A stretch of DNA of 6,789 bases from DAIDKA01 sp035506335 (GCA_035506335.1 DATJPN010000036.1:1-6789), one strand, 5' to 3'. Shown: positions 1-4,893, numbered from the stretch's first letter. Program-made: numbers and translations. Notes: generated from the sequence alone by a model not told the origin.

Positions 1-120
1 ACCGGCGCGCTGGTGGACGTGCCGGTCCCCGAGGTCGAATTCGCCCGTCTGCCGGCGCTGCCGGCGGGCATGGAAATGGCAGGTATCGACCTCGTGATCC
101 GGGTACGAAAAATTCCCTGA
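1..120 (+). CDS. 3' end of an unidentified protein-coding gene (partial)
   Basis: Frame 1 is open from the window edge to a TGA at 118-120 and gives 39 residues ending in ...DLVIRVRKIP. The third codon positions are almost all G or C, as expected for a coding frame in a GC-rich genome. The start lies outside the window. The visible tail contains no motif I can assign, so no function is proposed. The stop is about 50 bp before the tRNA-Thr gene and the -10-like element of that tRNA lies just after it, so this gene is probably a separate transcription unit. Coding status is fairly sure; identity is unknown. Confidence 0.7.
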   Translation, partial: TGALVDVPVPEVEFARLPALPAGMEMAGIDLVIRVRKIP

Positions 121-138
121 AAGAGCGCGGTTTCTTAG

Positions 139-144
139 TACAAT
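139..144 (+). promoter_or_regulatory. Putative -10 element of the tRNA-Thr promoter with GC-rich discriminator
   Basis: TACAAT matches the sigma-70 -10 consensus at five of six positions. It is followed by a C/G-only stretch (CCGCGCCCG), the type of discriminator common at stable-RNA promoters under stringent control. A start near 151 would give a leader of about 20 nt before the tRNA at 172. I see no convincing -35 element at the right distance, so the assignment rests on the -10, the discriminator and the position. Confidence 0.45.
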
Positions 145-171
145 CCGCGCCCGTCATTGCCTTCCCACGGC

Positions 172-247
172 GCCGACTTAGCTCAGTTGGTAGAGCACAT
201 CATTCGTAATGATGGGGTCCACAGTTCGATTCTGTGAGTCGGCACCA
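172..247 (+). tRNA. tRNA-Thr (anticodon CGT)
   Basis: A complete cloverleaf can be folded by eye. The acceptor arms are 172-178 (GCCGACT) and 237-243 (AGTCGGC). The D stem is GCTC/GAGC (181-184/193-196). The anticodon stem is CATCA/TGATG (198-202/210-214) around the loop TTCGTAA, with anticodon CGT at 205-207. The T stem is CACAG/CTGTG (220-224/232-236) around TTCGATT. The discriminator is A244 and CCA is encoded at 245-247. It reads ACG threonine codons. Its 3' portion from 202 onward is duplicated downstream, and foreign-looking DNA begins directly after the CCA. This marks it as the integration target. The tRNA itself is intact, as expected when an integrating element restores the 3' end. 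Confidence 0.97.
202..247 (+). repeat. tRNA-Thr 3'-end direct repeat, copy 1 (att-like, within the intact tRNA)
   Basis: This 46-bp segment runs from the last base of the 5' anticodon stem through the CCA. It is identical to 1768-1813 and nearly identical to 3658-3700. It is the left-hand site of the first cassette and lies inside the functional tRNA. The repeat starts at the anticodon loop, one of the standard crossover locations for tyrosine recombinases that use tRNA genes. Confidence 0.95.
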
Positions 248-271
248 ATAGCCCCCGCATTACACAGGCCT

Positions 272-363
272 TGGCCGATATGTGACCGATTTGGCCGATA
301 TATGGCCGATAAAGGTTGAACTCAACGGCTTTGGCCGATATATTGGCCGATAAATGGCCGATA
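272..363 (+). repeat. Phased TGGCCGATA repeat array upstream of and overlapping the Fic start codon
   Basis: Six exact copies of TGGCCGATA begin at 272, 292, 303, 332, 344 and 355, and a degenerate copy (TGACCGAT) begins at 283. Neighbouring copies within each of the two clusters are 9-12 bp apart, close to one helical turn, so a bound protein would sit on one face of the DNA. The last three copies overlap the -10 element, the predicted transcription start and the ATG. The arrangement looks like an operator array. Since this is a single-gene cassette whose product has an N-terminal winged helix, self-binding is a reasonable inference. Confidence 0.8.
316..344 (+). promoter_or_regulatory. Sigma-70-type promoter of the Fic gene; predicted leaderless transcript
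   Basis: A -35 hexamer TTGAAC (316-321) and a -10 hexamer TATATT (339-344) are separated by the optimal 17 bp. Transcription should start near 351-354, and the ATG is at 354. The mRNA would therefore have almost no 5' leader, which agrees with the absence of any Shine-Dalgarno sequence before the ATG. The -35 lies in a short inverted repeat (GTTGA-AC-TCAAC, 315-326), and the -10 overlaps two TGGCCGATA repeats. Confidence 0.65.
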
Positions 364-1736
364 AATCACAAGTCCTCGACGTCCTCCATGCACTCGGGGA
401 CAGCTGGGCCGCGCTCGCCCAAATTCGCGCGTCCCTCAATGTGCCCGACCGAACGCTGCGCAATTGGCTTAAGGATCTTGTCGAGGAAGGCGCAATCGAG
501 TCGCGTGGCGAACGCAAGGGTCGGCGCTATCGCCTTGTAGAACGCCCGGCGGTCGTCGTCCCGGGAGCGGGCGCGATCGCCGTCGAGGGTCAACCGCCGG
601 CCCTGGCCGTCCAACAGCTTTTCACGCCGGAGAGTCAAGCGCTGATCAAGCGCATCGAGGCGCCGCTCTATACGCGCCCTCCGGCGACTTACCGGGAGGA
701 GTGGCTCCAGACCTACGTTCCCAATGAGCACGCGTATCTCACACCTCACCGGCGCCAGCAGCTCGCTGCGCTCGGGAAGCGCGATCCGATCTACCGTCGC
801 GCCGGTACGTACATCAAGAAGATCTACGACCGCCTGCTGATCGATTTCAGCTTCAACTCCTCGCGGCTCGAGGGGAACACCTACACGCTCGCGGACACCG
901 AGCGGCTCGTGCTGCAGGGCACGGCCGCGCCGGGAAAGCCCAATGCCGAGCGCATCATGATTCTGAACCACAAGGAGGCGATCGCGTACCTGGTCCGGCA
1001 GGTCGATACCTTGCAGCCGGACGAGAACACCATTCGGACACTTCACTACCTCCTCGCCGACAGTCTCGTCGGGCCTGGAGCCGCGGGGCAAATCCGTGAC
1101 GAGAGCATCCGGGTAAGTGGCACCATTTATGCCCCGCTGGACGGGCGCGACAGTCTGAGAAGACTTCTGCTGTTGCTGCTGGCAAAGGCGCAGGCAATTA
1201 CCGATCCGTTCGAGCAGAGCTTCTTCCTGCTCGTGCACATTTCGTATCTGCAGGCCTTTGTTGATGTAAACAAACGCACCGCGCGCCTTGCCTCGATCAT
1301 TCCGTTGATCCGGGGCGACTACGTGCCGCAATCATTCGTGGATATGGATCAGGAGGCTTACCTCAAGGCGACGATCGCAGTCTATGAGCTGAATGAGGTC
1401 GGGCCGCTAGCCGACGTTTACGCCTGGTCGTATCAGCGCACCTGTCAGCGCTTCGAGACGACCGCTCAGGTGGTCGGGTTCGATGAGATTGCCGCGCTCT
1501 ATCGCCAGCCGCGACGCGCGTTGGTGACGGATCTGGTGCGTGCCAAGGTGCCGCAGGACAAGGTCGCCGAGTGGACTACTGCGCATGTACCGGGAAATGT
1601 CGAGCCACAACATCGGGAGAAGTTCATCTCCGACGTCGTCGCGGAACTGGAGAATCTTGACGTGTCGCGGATCGGCGGATTAGGGATCACACGAGAAGAG
1701 CTCGAGGCTTGGCGGGAATTGCGTAACCAGCGCTAG
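354..1736 (+). CDS. Fic-family protein with N-terminal winged helix and Gln in place of the catalytic His
   Basis: The protein has 460 residues. Residues about 1-62 look like a winged-helix DNA-binding domain (NVPDRTLRNWLKDLVEEGAI followed by a basic RGERKGRRYR wing). A linker and helical region follow, then the Fic core. SSRLEG at 169-174 matches the (S/T)xxxE(G/N) inhibitory helix found N-terminal to the fold in class II Fic proteins. The Fic loop reads QAFVDVNKRTAR (300-311) against the consensus HxFxDxNxRxxR, so Gln300 replaces the catalytic His while Phe302, Asp304, Asn306 and both Arg are kept. Fic enzymes usually transfer AMP or a related group to a protein hydroxyl. With this substitution normal AMPylation is doubtful, and a regulatory or altered activity is possible. 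I recall a widespread Fic subfamily with Gln at this site, so it is probably not a random mutation. The start is fixed by an in-frame TAA at 351-353. The product is probably cytoplasmic. No partner gene lies in the cassette. Confidence 0.92.
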   Translation: MADKSQVLDVLHALGDSWAALAQIRASLNVPDRTLRNWLKDLVEEGAIESRGERKGRRYRLVERPAVVVPGAGAIAVEGQPPALAVQQLFTPESQALIKRIEAPLYTRPPATYREEWLQTYVPNEHAYLTPHRRQQLAALGKRDPIYRRAGTYIKKIYDRLLIDFSFNSSRLEGNTYTLADTERLVLQGTAAPGKPNAERIMILNHKEAIAYLVRQVDTLQPDENTIRTLHYLLADSLVGPGAAGQIRDESIRVSGTIYAPLDGRDSLRRLLLLLLAKAQAITDPFEQSFFLLVHISYLQAFVDVNKRTARLASIIPLIRGDYVPQSFVDMDQEAYLKATIAVYELNEVGPLADVYAWSYQRTCQRFETTAQVVGFDEIAALYRQPRRALVTDLVRAKVPQDKVAEWTTAHVPGNVEPQHREKFISDVVAELENLDVSRIGGLGITREELEAWRELRNQR

Positions 1737-1767
1737 CTGCATTTTTCATCCTGGAAGGATCGGCGAG

Positions 1768-1813
1768 ATTCGTAATGATGGGGTCCACAGTTCGATTCTG
1801 TGAGTCGGCACCA
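1768..1813 (+). repeat. tRNA-Thr 3'-end direct repeat, copy 2 (orphan tRNA fragment, att-like)
   Basis: Identical over 46 bp to the 3' part of the intact tRNA, from the end of the 5' anticodon stem to the CCA. The 5' half of a tRNA is absent: the bases before 1768 do not match. It is therefore a displaced tRNA end and not a functional gene. It separates the convergent Fic and monooxygenase genes and serves as the right end of cassette 1 and the left end of cassette 2. Confidence 0.95.
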
Positions 1814-1827
1814 CTAACCCCGAAATA

Positions 1828-3609
1828 TCAGTCGCTTGGCCTGATGCCAGCATTTTCCAGGGCCAGGATCTGCCCCAGGACACGGCGCAGTTCGGCCAGT
1901 GGCTTGTCGGACATCGTCTGGCGACGCCACGCTACGTGCTGGTCGGGGCGCACCACCAGCACACCGTTGTCCTCCACCTCGCTGGCCCGGGCCCAGTCAC
2001 CGGTGAGGTCCTGCCACACCTGGCGGGGGCCGACGATCCGGACCACAAGGTCCAGCTGCCATTGCTCATTCAGTACCGCCGCAGCCTGCGCCCACCCATG
2101 GCCGCCAATACCGGTGAAAATCGTGAAGCGACCCTTGCCGGCCAGGTCCAGGGTCGAGACCTTGCGGCCATCGGCTGCATGCAGCCAGACGTGCGACAGG
2201 CGCGCCCCGGGCCAGCTCGTCGCCTGATAGTGCAGCTGCGGATCCCGCTCATAGGCGGGCTCGGCGGCGCCATCGGTCACGATCGCGCCGGAGCGGTAGC
2301 GGTGATTCAGGTCGACGCCGTGCGCGTCGAACTCATACACCTTGCGGGCGATGGCCTCGCGGATCAGCCGACGCTGCACCTGCGCCTCGGGCGTGTCGTC
2401 ACAGCGGGCATCCATGTTCTGCTGCATCGTGACCGGATCGATCGAGTCGAGCAGCCCAAGGGCCTTGAAGATCGGCCCGAACTCATCGATGGACTGGTTG
2501 GCGCGCGTCACGATCTGTCTGGCAATGGGTGCGCGCTCGGCATTGAAACTCTCCAGCAGCTGCGCGCCCGCCTGCCCCTCGAGGACATACGCGAGTTTCC
2601 AGGCAAGGTTGTAGCTGTCCTGGATAGAGGTGTTGGAGCCCAGTCCATTGGAGGGCGGATGCCGATGGGTGGCGTCGCCCAGGCAGAACACGCGGCCGTG
2701 GCTCATCCGGGTCGCGTATTTGTTGTTGACGGTCCAGGTCGACACCGATTGCAGCTGGATCGCGAGGTCAGGATCGCCCACCAGGTCACGCACCACCTTC
2801 AGGGCAAAGGCCTCATCGACCTTCGGCGCGGGCTGGCTGATATCGTATCCCCACACCACCAGCCACTCGTTCCAGCGGCGGATCATCCGGACCAGCCCCA
2901 TGCCGATCCCGCCGACGTTGGACCCCGGCTGCAGCACCCAATACAGCACCGAGGGGCGATGGGCCACAAACCGTGAAAGATCAGCCTTGAAGAGGATATT
3001 GATGGACCCGGCCAGGCCCATGGAGCCTTCGAACGGCAGGCCAGCGTGCTCGGCCACGCGGGAGTTGCCGCCGTCGGCGCCCACCAGGTACTGGGAGCGC
3101 ACCGTAAAGGATTTGCCGGACAGCCGATCCAGCAGCGTCGTGGTCACGCCGTCCGCGTCCTGCTCATGGGACAGGTATTCGGTCGACATGCGCGACTGCG
3201 TACCGCGCGAGCAGGCCGTCTTGAACAACAGCGGTTCCATGAAGGTCTGCGGCAGGTCATTCATGAAACAGGGCGACGCCAGCAGGTGCGCCGCCTTGGA
3301 CAGCGGGTGCGTGCCCCAGCTTCGCAGCCGCCCGAGCTCCTCGCCCGCCAGCGAGGTGCAGAAGACGTTGTTGCCCATGTCGTCCTGCGGAGTGGCGTGC
3401 AGGTAGGCCTCGGCCTCGACCTCGCTGCCCAGGTCGCGCAGGACTTCCATGGTCCGCTGGTTGGTGATGTGCGCCCGCGGCGTGTTGGTCAACCAGCGGT
3501 ACTTGTTGACGACCAGGTTCTCGATGCCATAGGTGGCGAGCAACGCGGCCATGGCCCCGCCGGCCGGCCCCGTGCCGATGATCAGAACCTGGGTCTTGAT
3601 GTCGGCCAT
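1828..3609 (-). CDS. FAD-dependent aromatic monooxygenase, 2,4-dichlorophenol 6-monooxygenase (TfdB)/phenol hydroxylase type
   Basis: The protein has 593 residues, the usual length for TfdB-type enzymes. The N-terminal Rossmann motif is GTGPAG (12-17), then NTPRAHITNQRTMEVLRDLG (42-61), which I recall as nearly the same in TfdB. The DG motif is GADGGNSR (177-184). The second FAD motif is GDATHRHPP (311-319), followed by NGLGSNTSIQD (321-331). The C-terminal part from about 430 corresponds to the thioredoxin-like domain of phenol hydroxylases. Such enzymes use NAD(P)H and O2 to ortho-hydroxylate phenols to catechols in the cytoplasm. The true substrate here is not known, because no catechol dioxygenase or other catabolic gene is nearby; a flavoprotein hydroxylase for another aromatic is possible. 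An AAGGA ribosome-binding site lies at 3620-3624, 10 nt before the ATG. All cofactor motifs are intact, so the gene looks functional. It sits alone between tRNA fragments and converges on the Fic gene. Confidence 0.93.
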   Translation of the reverse strand: MADIKTQVLIIGTGPAGGAMAALLATYGIENLVVNKYRWLTNTPRAHITNQRTMEVLRDLGSEVEAEAYLHATPQDDMGNNVFCTSLAGEELGRLRSWGTHPLSKAAHLLASPCFMNDLPQTFMEPLLFKTACSRGTQSRMSTEYLSHEQDADGVTTTLLDRLSGKSFTVRSQYLVGADGGNSRVAEHAGLPFEGSMGLAGSINILFKADLSRFVAHRPSVLYWVLQPGSNVGGIGMGLVRMIRRWNEWLVVWGYDISQPAPKVDEAFALKVVRDLVGDPDLAIQLQSVSTWTVNNKYATRMSHGRVFCLGDATHRHPPSNGLGSNTSIQDSYNLAWKLAYVLEGQAGAQLLESFNAERAPIARQIVTRANQSIDEFGPIFKALGLLDSIDPVTMQQNMDARCDDTPEAQVQRRLIREAIARKVYEFDAHGVDLNHRYRSGAIVTDGAAEPAYERDPQLHYQATSWPGARLSHVWLHAADGRKVSTLDLAGKGRFTIFTGIGGHGWAQAAAVLNEQWQLDLVVRIVGPRQVWQDLTGDWARASEVEDNGVLVVRPDQHVAWRRQTMSDKPLAELRRVLGQILALENAGIRPSD

Positions 3610-3657
3610 GCTCAGCTATTCCTTGCCACCGTGTTTGGCCATGTCCCACCGGGCCTG

Positions 3658-3700
3658 CGTAATGATGGGGTCCACAGTTCGATTCTGTGAGCCGGCACCA
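3658..3700 (+). repeat. tRNA-Thr 3'-end direct repeat, copy 3 (orphan, one mismatch)
   Basis: It matches positions 205-247 of the intact tRNA over 43 bp with one difference: C at 3692 where the tRNA has T at 239, giving AGCCGGC instead of AGTCGGC. The match begins exactly at the anticodon CGT and ends at CCA. No tRNA 5' half precedes it. It is the far end of the cassette array, and the single difference suggests it is the oldest copy, possibly the original 3' end of the chromosomal tRNA. Confidence 0.93.
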
Positions 3701-3712
3701 TTCCAGCATCCT

Positions 3713-3910
3713 GTGACGATAGCCACAGATTCAAGGCGCGCGGCGCGCATACTGACCGCCACTATCGCAGTTGGAGCGCTGGCTATGTCACTGGGATTCT
3801 TCGCCCCCGAGGCCGACACCCGCCCGACACGCGGTTTCCTGAATCTGCTCAGTGCGCGAATCTGCCTGGTGGTGGCCAGCCTTCTGTGGCGTGTTGCGCG
3901 CAGCTATTGA
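3713..3910 (+). CDS. Possible small membrane protein (doubtful)
   Basis: A GTG-initiated frame gives 65 residues with two hydrophobic stretches (about residues 13-31 and 47-60) separated by a polar section, so it could be a small two-pass membrane protein. Against it: no Shine-Dalgarno sequence precedes the GTG, the early codons include several that are rare in GC-rich genomes (ATA, ACA, TCA, AGG), and the same frame stays open upstream through tRNA fragment copy 3. Other possible starts are ATG 3662 inside the fragment and ATG 3785. The stop overlaps the end of the convergent gene by 7 bp. I recognise no family. It may be a degraded remnant next to the integration site. Confidence 0.22.
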   Translation: MTIATDSRRAARILTATIAVGALAMSLGFFAPEADTRPTRGFLNLLSARICLVVASLLWRVARSY

Positions 3911-4425
3911 ACGTCCAGCTTCTTGAAGGCGAATTCCCCGCCAGCAGGCGCCCCGACCTCGCCCAGGCGCTCGTGATAGAAGAACATCACGTCGAAGGCG
4001 GCCTTGATCACCGAAGCGACGGTGCGCGCGAAGGAGTCCAGCGTCAGGCCGTCGTCGTAGCGGGTCGCGGTCAGCTGGACCAGGGTCGGGCATTCGGCGA
4101 AGGCCGCGCCCTGGATCTGGAACTCGACAAACTCCCGGTTCAATGAGGCGCGCAGCTGCTGCCAGAATTCCTTGCGGGCGTTCTCCGGGAGCTTGGTGAA
4201 CATCGCGGCGTGCTCCGGGGCGGTGGCCATGCCGCACACGACGGTAATCGCCCGCGGCAGCGCCTTCGTATTCACGACCCGCAGTGACAGGGGAGTCGGT
4301 CCCGAGAGGACGAATTCGACATTCCAGTTGTTGTTCGGGTCGGGGCGCTGGATGGGCGTGAAGGCGATGTCGCGCAGCCAACCCTCGATCAGCGTCGGGG
4401 TGGCGAGGTCGGTTTTCGTCAGCAT
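3904..4425 (-). CDS. Conserved-looking protein of unknown function, divergent from an XRE regulator
   Basis: The protein has 173 residues and is soluble and mildly acidic, with no signal peptide or membrane segment. It starts MLTKTDLATPTLIEGWLRDI and ends FAFKKLDVQ. The pattern is an N-terminal helix, a strand-rich section (about 33-65), a long helix rich in charged and aromatic residues (about 80-97), further strands (98-122) and a C-terminal helix (about 128-152). This layout reminds me of small type III secretion chaperone-like or DUF2299-type proteins, but that is a weak fold impression and not an assignment. The start is the ATG at 4425; CTGGAG ending 9 nt upstream is a good ribosome-binding site. 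The frame stays open further upstream, but that extension would run through the divergent XRE gene and is rejected. The shared operator region suggests co-regulation with the XRE protein. Confidence 0.8.
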   Translation of the reverse strand: MLTKTDLATPTLIEGWLRDIAFTPIQRPDPNNNWNVEFVLSGPTPLSLRVVNTKALPRAITVVCGMATAPEHAAMFTKLPENARKEFWQQLRASLNREFVEFQIQGAAFAECPTLVQLTATRYDDGLTLDSFARTVASVIKAAFDVMFFYHERLGEVGAPAGGEFAFKKLDVQ

Positions 4426-4449
4426 CGAAGTCGGCTCCAGGGATGGCGG

Positions 4450-4479
4450 TTGACGGTTATACGAACAATTGTGTAGATA
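4450..4479 (+). promoter_or_regulatory. Putative promoter of the XRE gene
   Basis: TTGACG (4450-4455) matches the -35 consensus at five of six positions. An 18-bp spacer leads to TAGATA (4474-4479), a weak -10. Transcription would start near 4486, giving a leader of about 30 nt that includes the GAGGGG ribosome-binding site at 4501-4506. On the opposite strand TATAAC (complement of 4456-4461) could be the -10 for the divergent 173-residue gene, with a poor -35 near 4479-4487. Both promoters overlap the inverted repeat at 4469-4487. Confidence 0.45.
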
Positions 4480-4487
4480 GTACACAA
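4469..4487. promoter_or_regulatory. Perfect inverted repeat, probable operator of the XRE regulator
   Basis: TTGTGTA-GATAG-TACACAA has two perfect 7-bp arms with a 5-bp centre, so the arm centres are 12 bp apart. This spacing suits a dimeric helix-turn-helix protein. It lies in the 90-bp gap between two divergent genes and covers the -10 and start region of the XRE promoter and the likely -35 region of the opposite one. The natural reading is an autorepression site. The repeat is seen directly; binding is inferred. Confidence 0.65.
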
Positions 4488-4515
4488 AATCCCACGATGC
4501 GAGGGGACTGTCGGC

Positions 4516-4848
4516 ATGGCCTTTGACCAGCACGGCTTCGACCGCGAGGTGGGCCTGCGACTGCAGCGGGCGCGAAAGCGTGCGCGGCTCACTCAGGCGC
4601 AGTTGGCCGCCAGGATCGGCTTGCCGCGTCCCTCCTACGCCAATATCGAATCCGGACGGCAGCGCATCCCGGTGGACGTGGTGTGGCGGGCCGCGGTGAT
4701 CCTCGATGTGCCGATGGCGACCCTCGTGCCCGAGCCGGCCGGGCGGGGGCCGGACTCTGCCCGGTTTTTCCCGATCGGGGCATCGGTCATGCCCGCCGCA
4801 TCCGGCATTCAGTGGCGGCCGGGACGGCCCGAACGCGGCGACGAGTGA
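4516..4848 (+). CDS. XRE-family (Cro/CI-type) helix-turn-helix transcriptional regulator
   Basis: The protein has 110 residues. Residues about 11-66 form the five-helix XRE DNA-binding domain: VGLRLQRARKRARLTQAQLA, then ARIGLPRPSYANIESGRQRIP, with the typical TQAQLA helix 2, recognition helix near PRPSYANIE, and an IESGRQ turn. The tail from about 75 is rich in Gly, Pro and Arg and has no recognisable ligand or protease domain, so the protein is a stand-alone regulator. The start at 4516 is supported by GAGGGG (4501-4506) 9 nt upstream. The gene is divergent from the 173-residue gene and has a perfect inverted repeat in the shared promoter region. Autoregulation and control of that neighbour is the simplest model. 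A toxin-antitoxin-like pairing is conceivable, but I see no evidence for it. Confidence 0.9.
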   Translation: MAFDQHGFDREVGLRLQRARKRARLTQAQLAARIGLPRPSYANIESGRQRIPVDVVWRAAVILDVPMATLVPEPAGRGPDSARFFPIGASVMPAASGIQWRPGRPERGDE

Positions 4849-4851
4849 GGG

Positions 4852-4893
4852 CGAGCCCCGGCACTCTTTTCCCCGGCGCCGGTCCAAGGCTCG
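4852..4893. other. Possible extended hairpin after the XRE gene
   Basis: Just after the XRE stop, CGAGCC (4852-4857) can pair with GGCTCG (4888-4893), and the adjacent CCGGC (4858-4862) with GCCGG (4878-4882). This leaves a 5-nt bulge (4883-4887) and a 15-nt loop. It could stabilise the 3' end of the transcript or act as a weak terminator, but no run of T follows, so it is not a classical intrinsic terminator. In GC-rich DNA such pairings arise by chance. Confidence 0.3.

Larger units (their letters stand above)
202..1813. mobile_element. Cassette 1: tRNA-flanked segment carrying only a Fic-family gene
   Basis: The segment is bounded by two exact 46-bp copies of the tRNA-Thr 3' end; recombination between them would release a 1566-bp circle. 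Between the repeats (248-1767) the only convincing gene is the Fic-family gene, with a 106-bp upstream region full of short phased repeats and 31 bp after its stop. No integrase, excisionase or transposase is encoded. This suggests either a non-autonomous element mobilised by an integrase acting in trans or the remnant of a larger island. The flanking repeats are directly visible; mobility is inferred. Confidence 0.7.
1768..3700. mobile_element. Cassette 2: tRNA-flanked segment carrying only an FAD monooxygenase gene
   Basis: The segment is bounded by tRNA-Thr fragment copies 2 and 3; recombination between them would release a 1887-bp circle. Between the repeats (1814-3657) the monooxygenase gene occupies 1828-3609, leaving only 14 bp after its stop and 48 bp before its start. 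No recombinase is encoded and no convincing promoter lies between start codon and repeat, so expression may depend on the repeat or on DNA beyond it. The gene points the opposite way to the cassette 1 gene. Boundaries are directly visible; mobility is inferred. Confidence 0.68.

Noticed and set aside
272..363. The TGGCCGATA repeats considered as a plasmid-type replication origin (iterons).
   Set aside because: No replication initiator gene, DnaA boxes or distinct AT-rich unwinding region is present, and the repeats overlap a promoter and start codon. An operator is more likely.
366..1331. Long open frame on the minus strand opposite the Fic gene (321 codons).
   Set aside because: It is antisense to a well-supported Fic-family protein, has no recognisable motif and is Arg-rich, as expected for a mirror frame in GC-rich coding DNA.
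1748..1760. Small hairpin ATCCT-GGA-AGGAT after the Fic gene, considered as a terminator.
   Set aside because: The stem is only 5 bp and no T run follows on either strand.
1936..2976. 346-codon plus-strand frame opposite the monooxygenase gene.
   Set aside because: It lies wholly antisense to a gene with complete FAD motifs, has a low-complexity composition and no ribosome-binding site. It is a shadow frame.
202..3700. CRISPR array or integron attC array as an explanation for the three spaced repeats.
   Set aside because: The spacers are 1.5-1.8 kb and contain full genes, and the repeats are exact tRNA 3' ends without attC R/L-box structure. tRNA-targeted site-specific integration fits better.
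3533..3910. Plus-strand frame of 125 codons running from the monooxygenase gene through tRNA fragment copy 3.
   Set aside because: Its first part is antisense to the monooxygenase and its middle is a translation of the tRNA fragment. Only the last 65 codons are kept, as a doubtful candidate.
3904..4887. Extension of the 173-residue minus-strand gene to an upstream start, giving 327 residues.
   Set aside because: The extension would run through the divergent XRE gene and its promoter. ATG 4425 has a good ribosome-binding site and the upstream part looks like a shadow frame.
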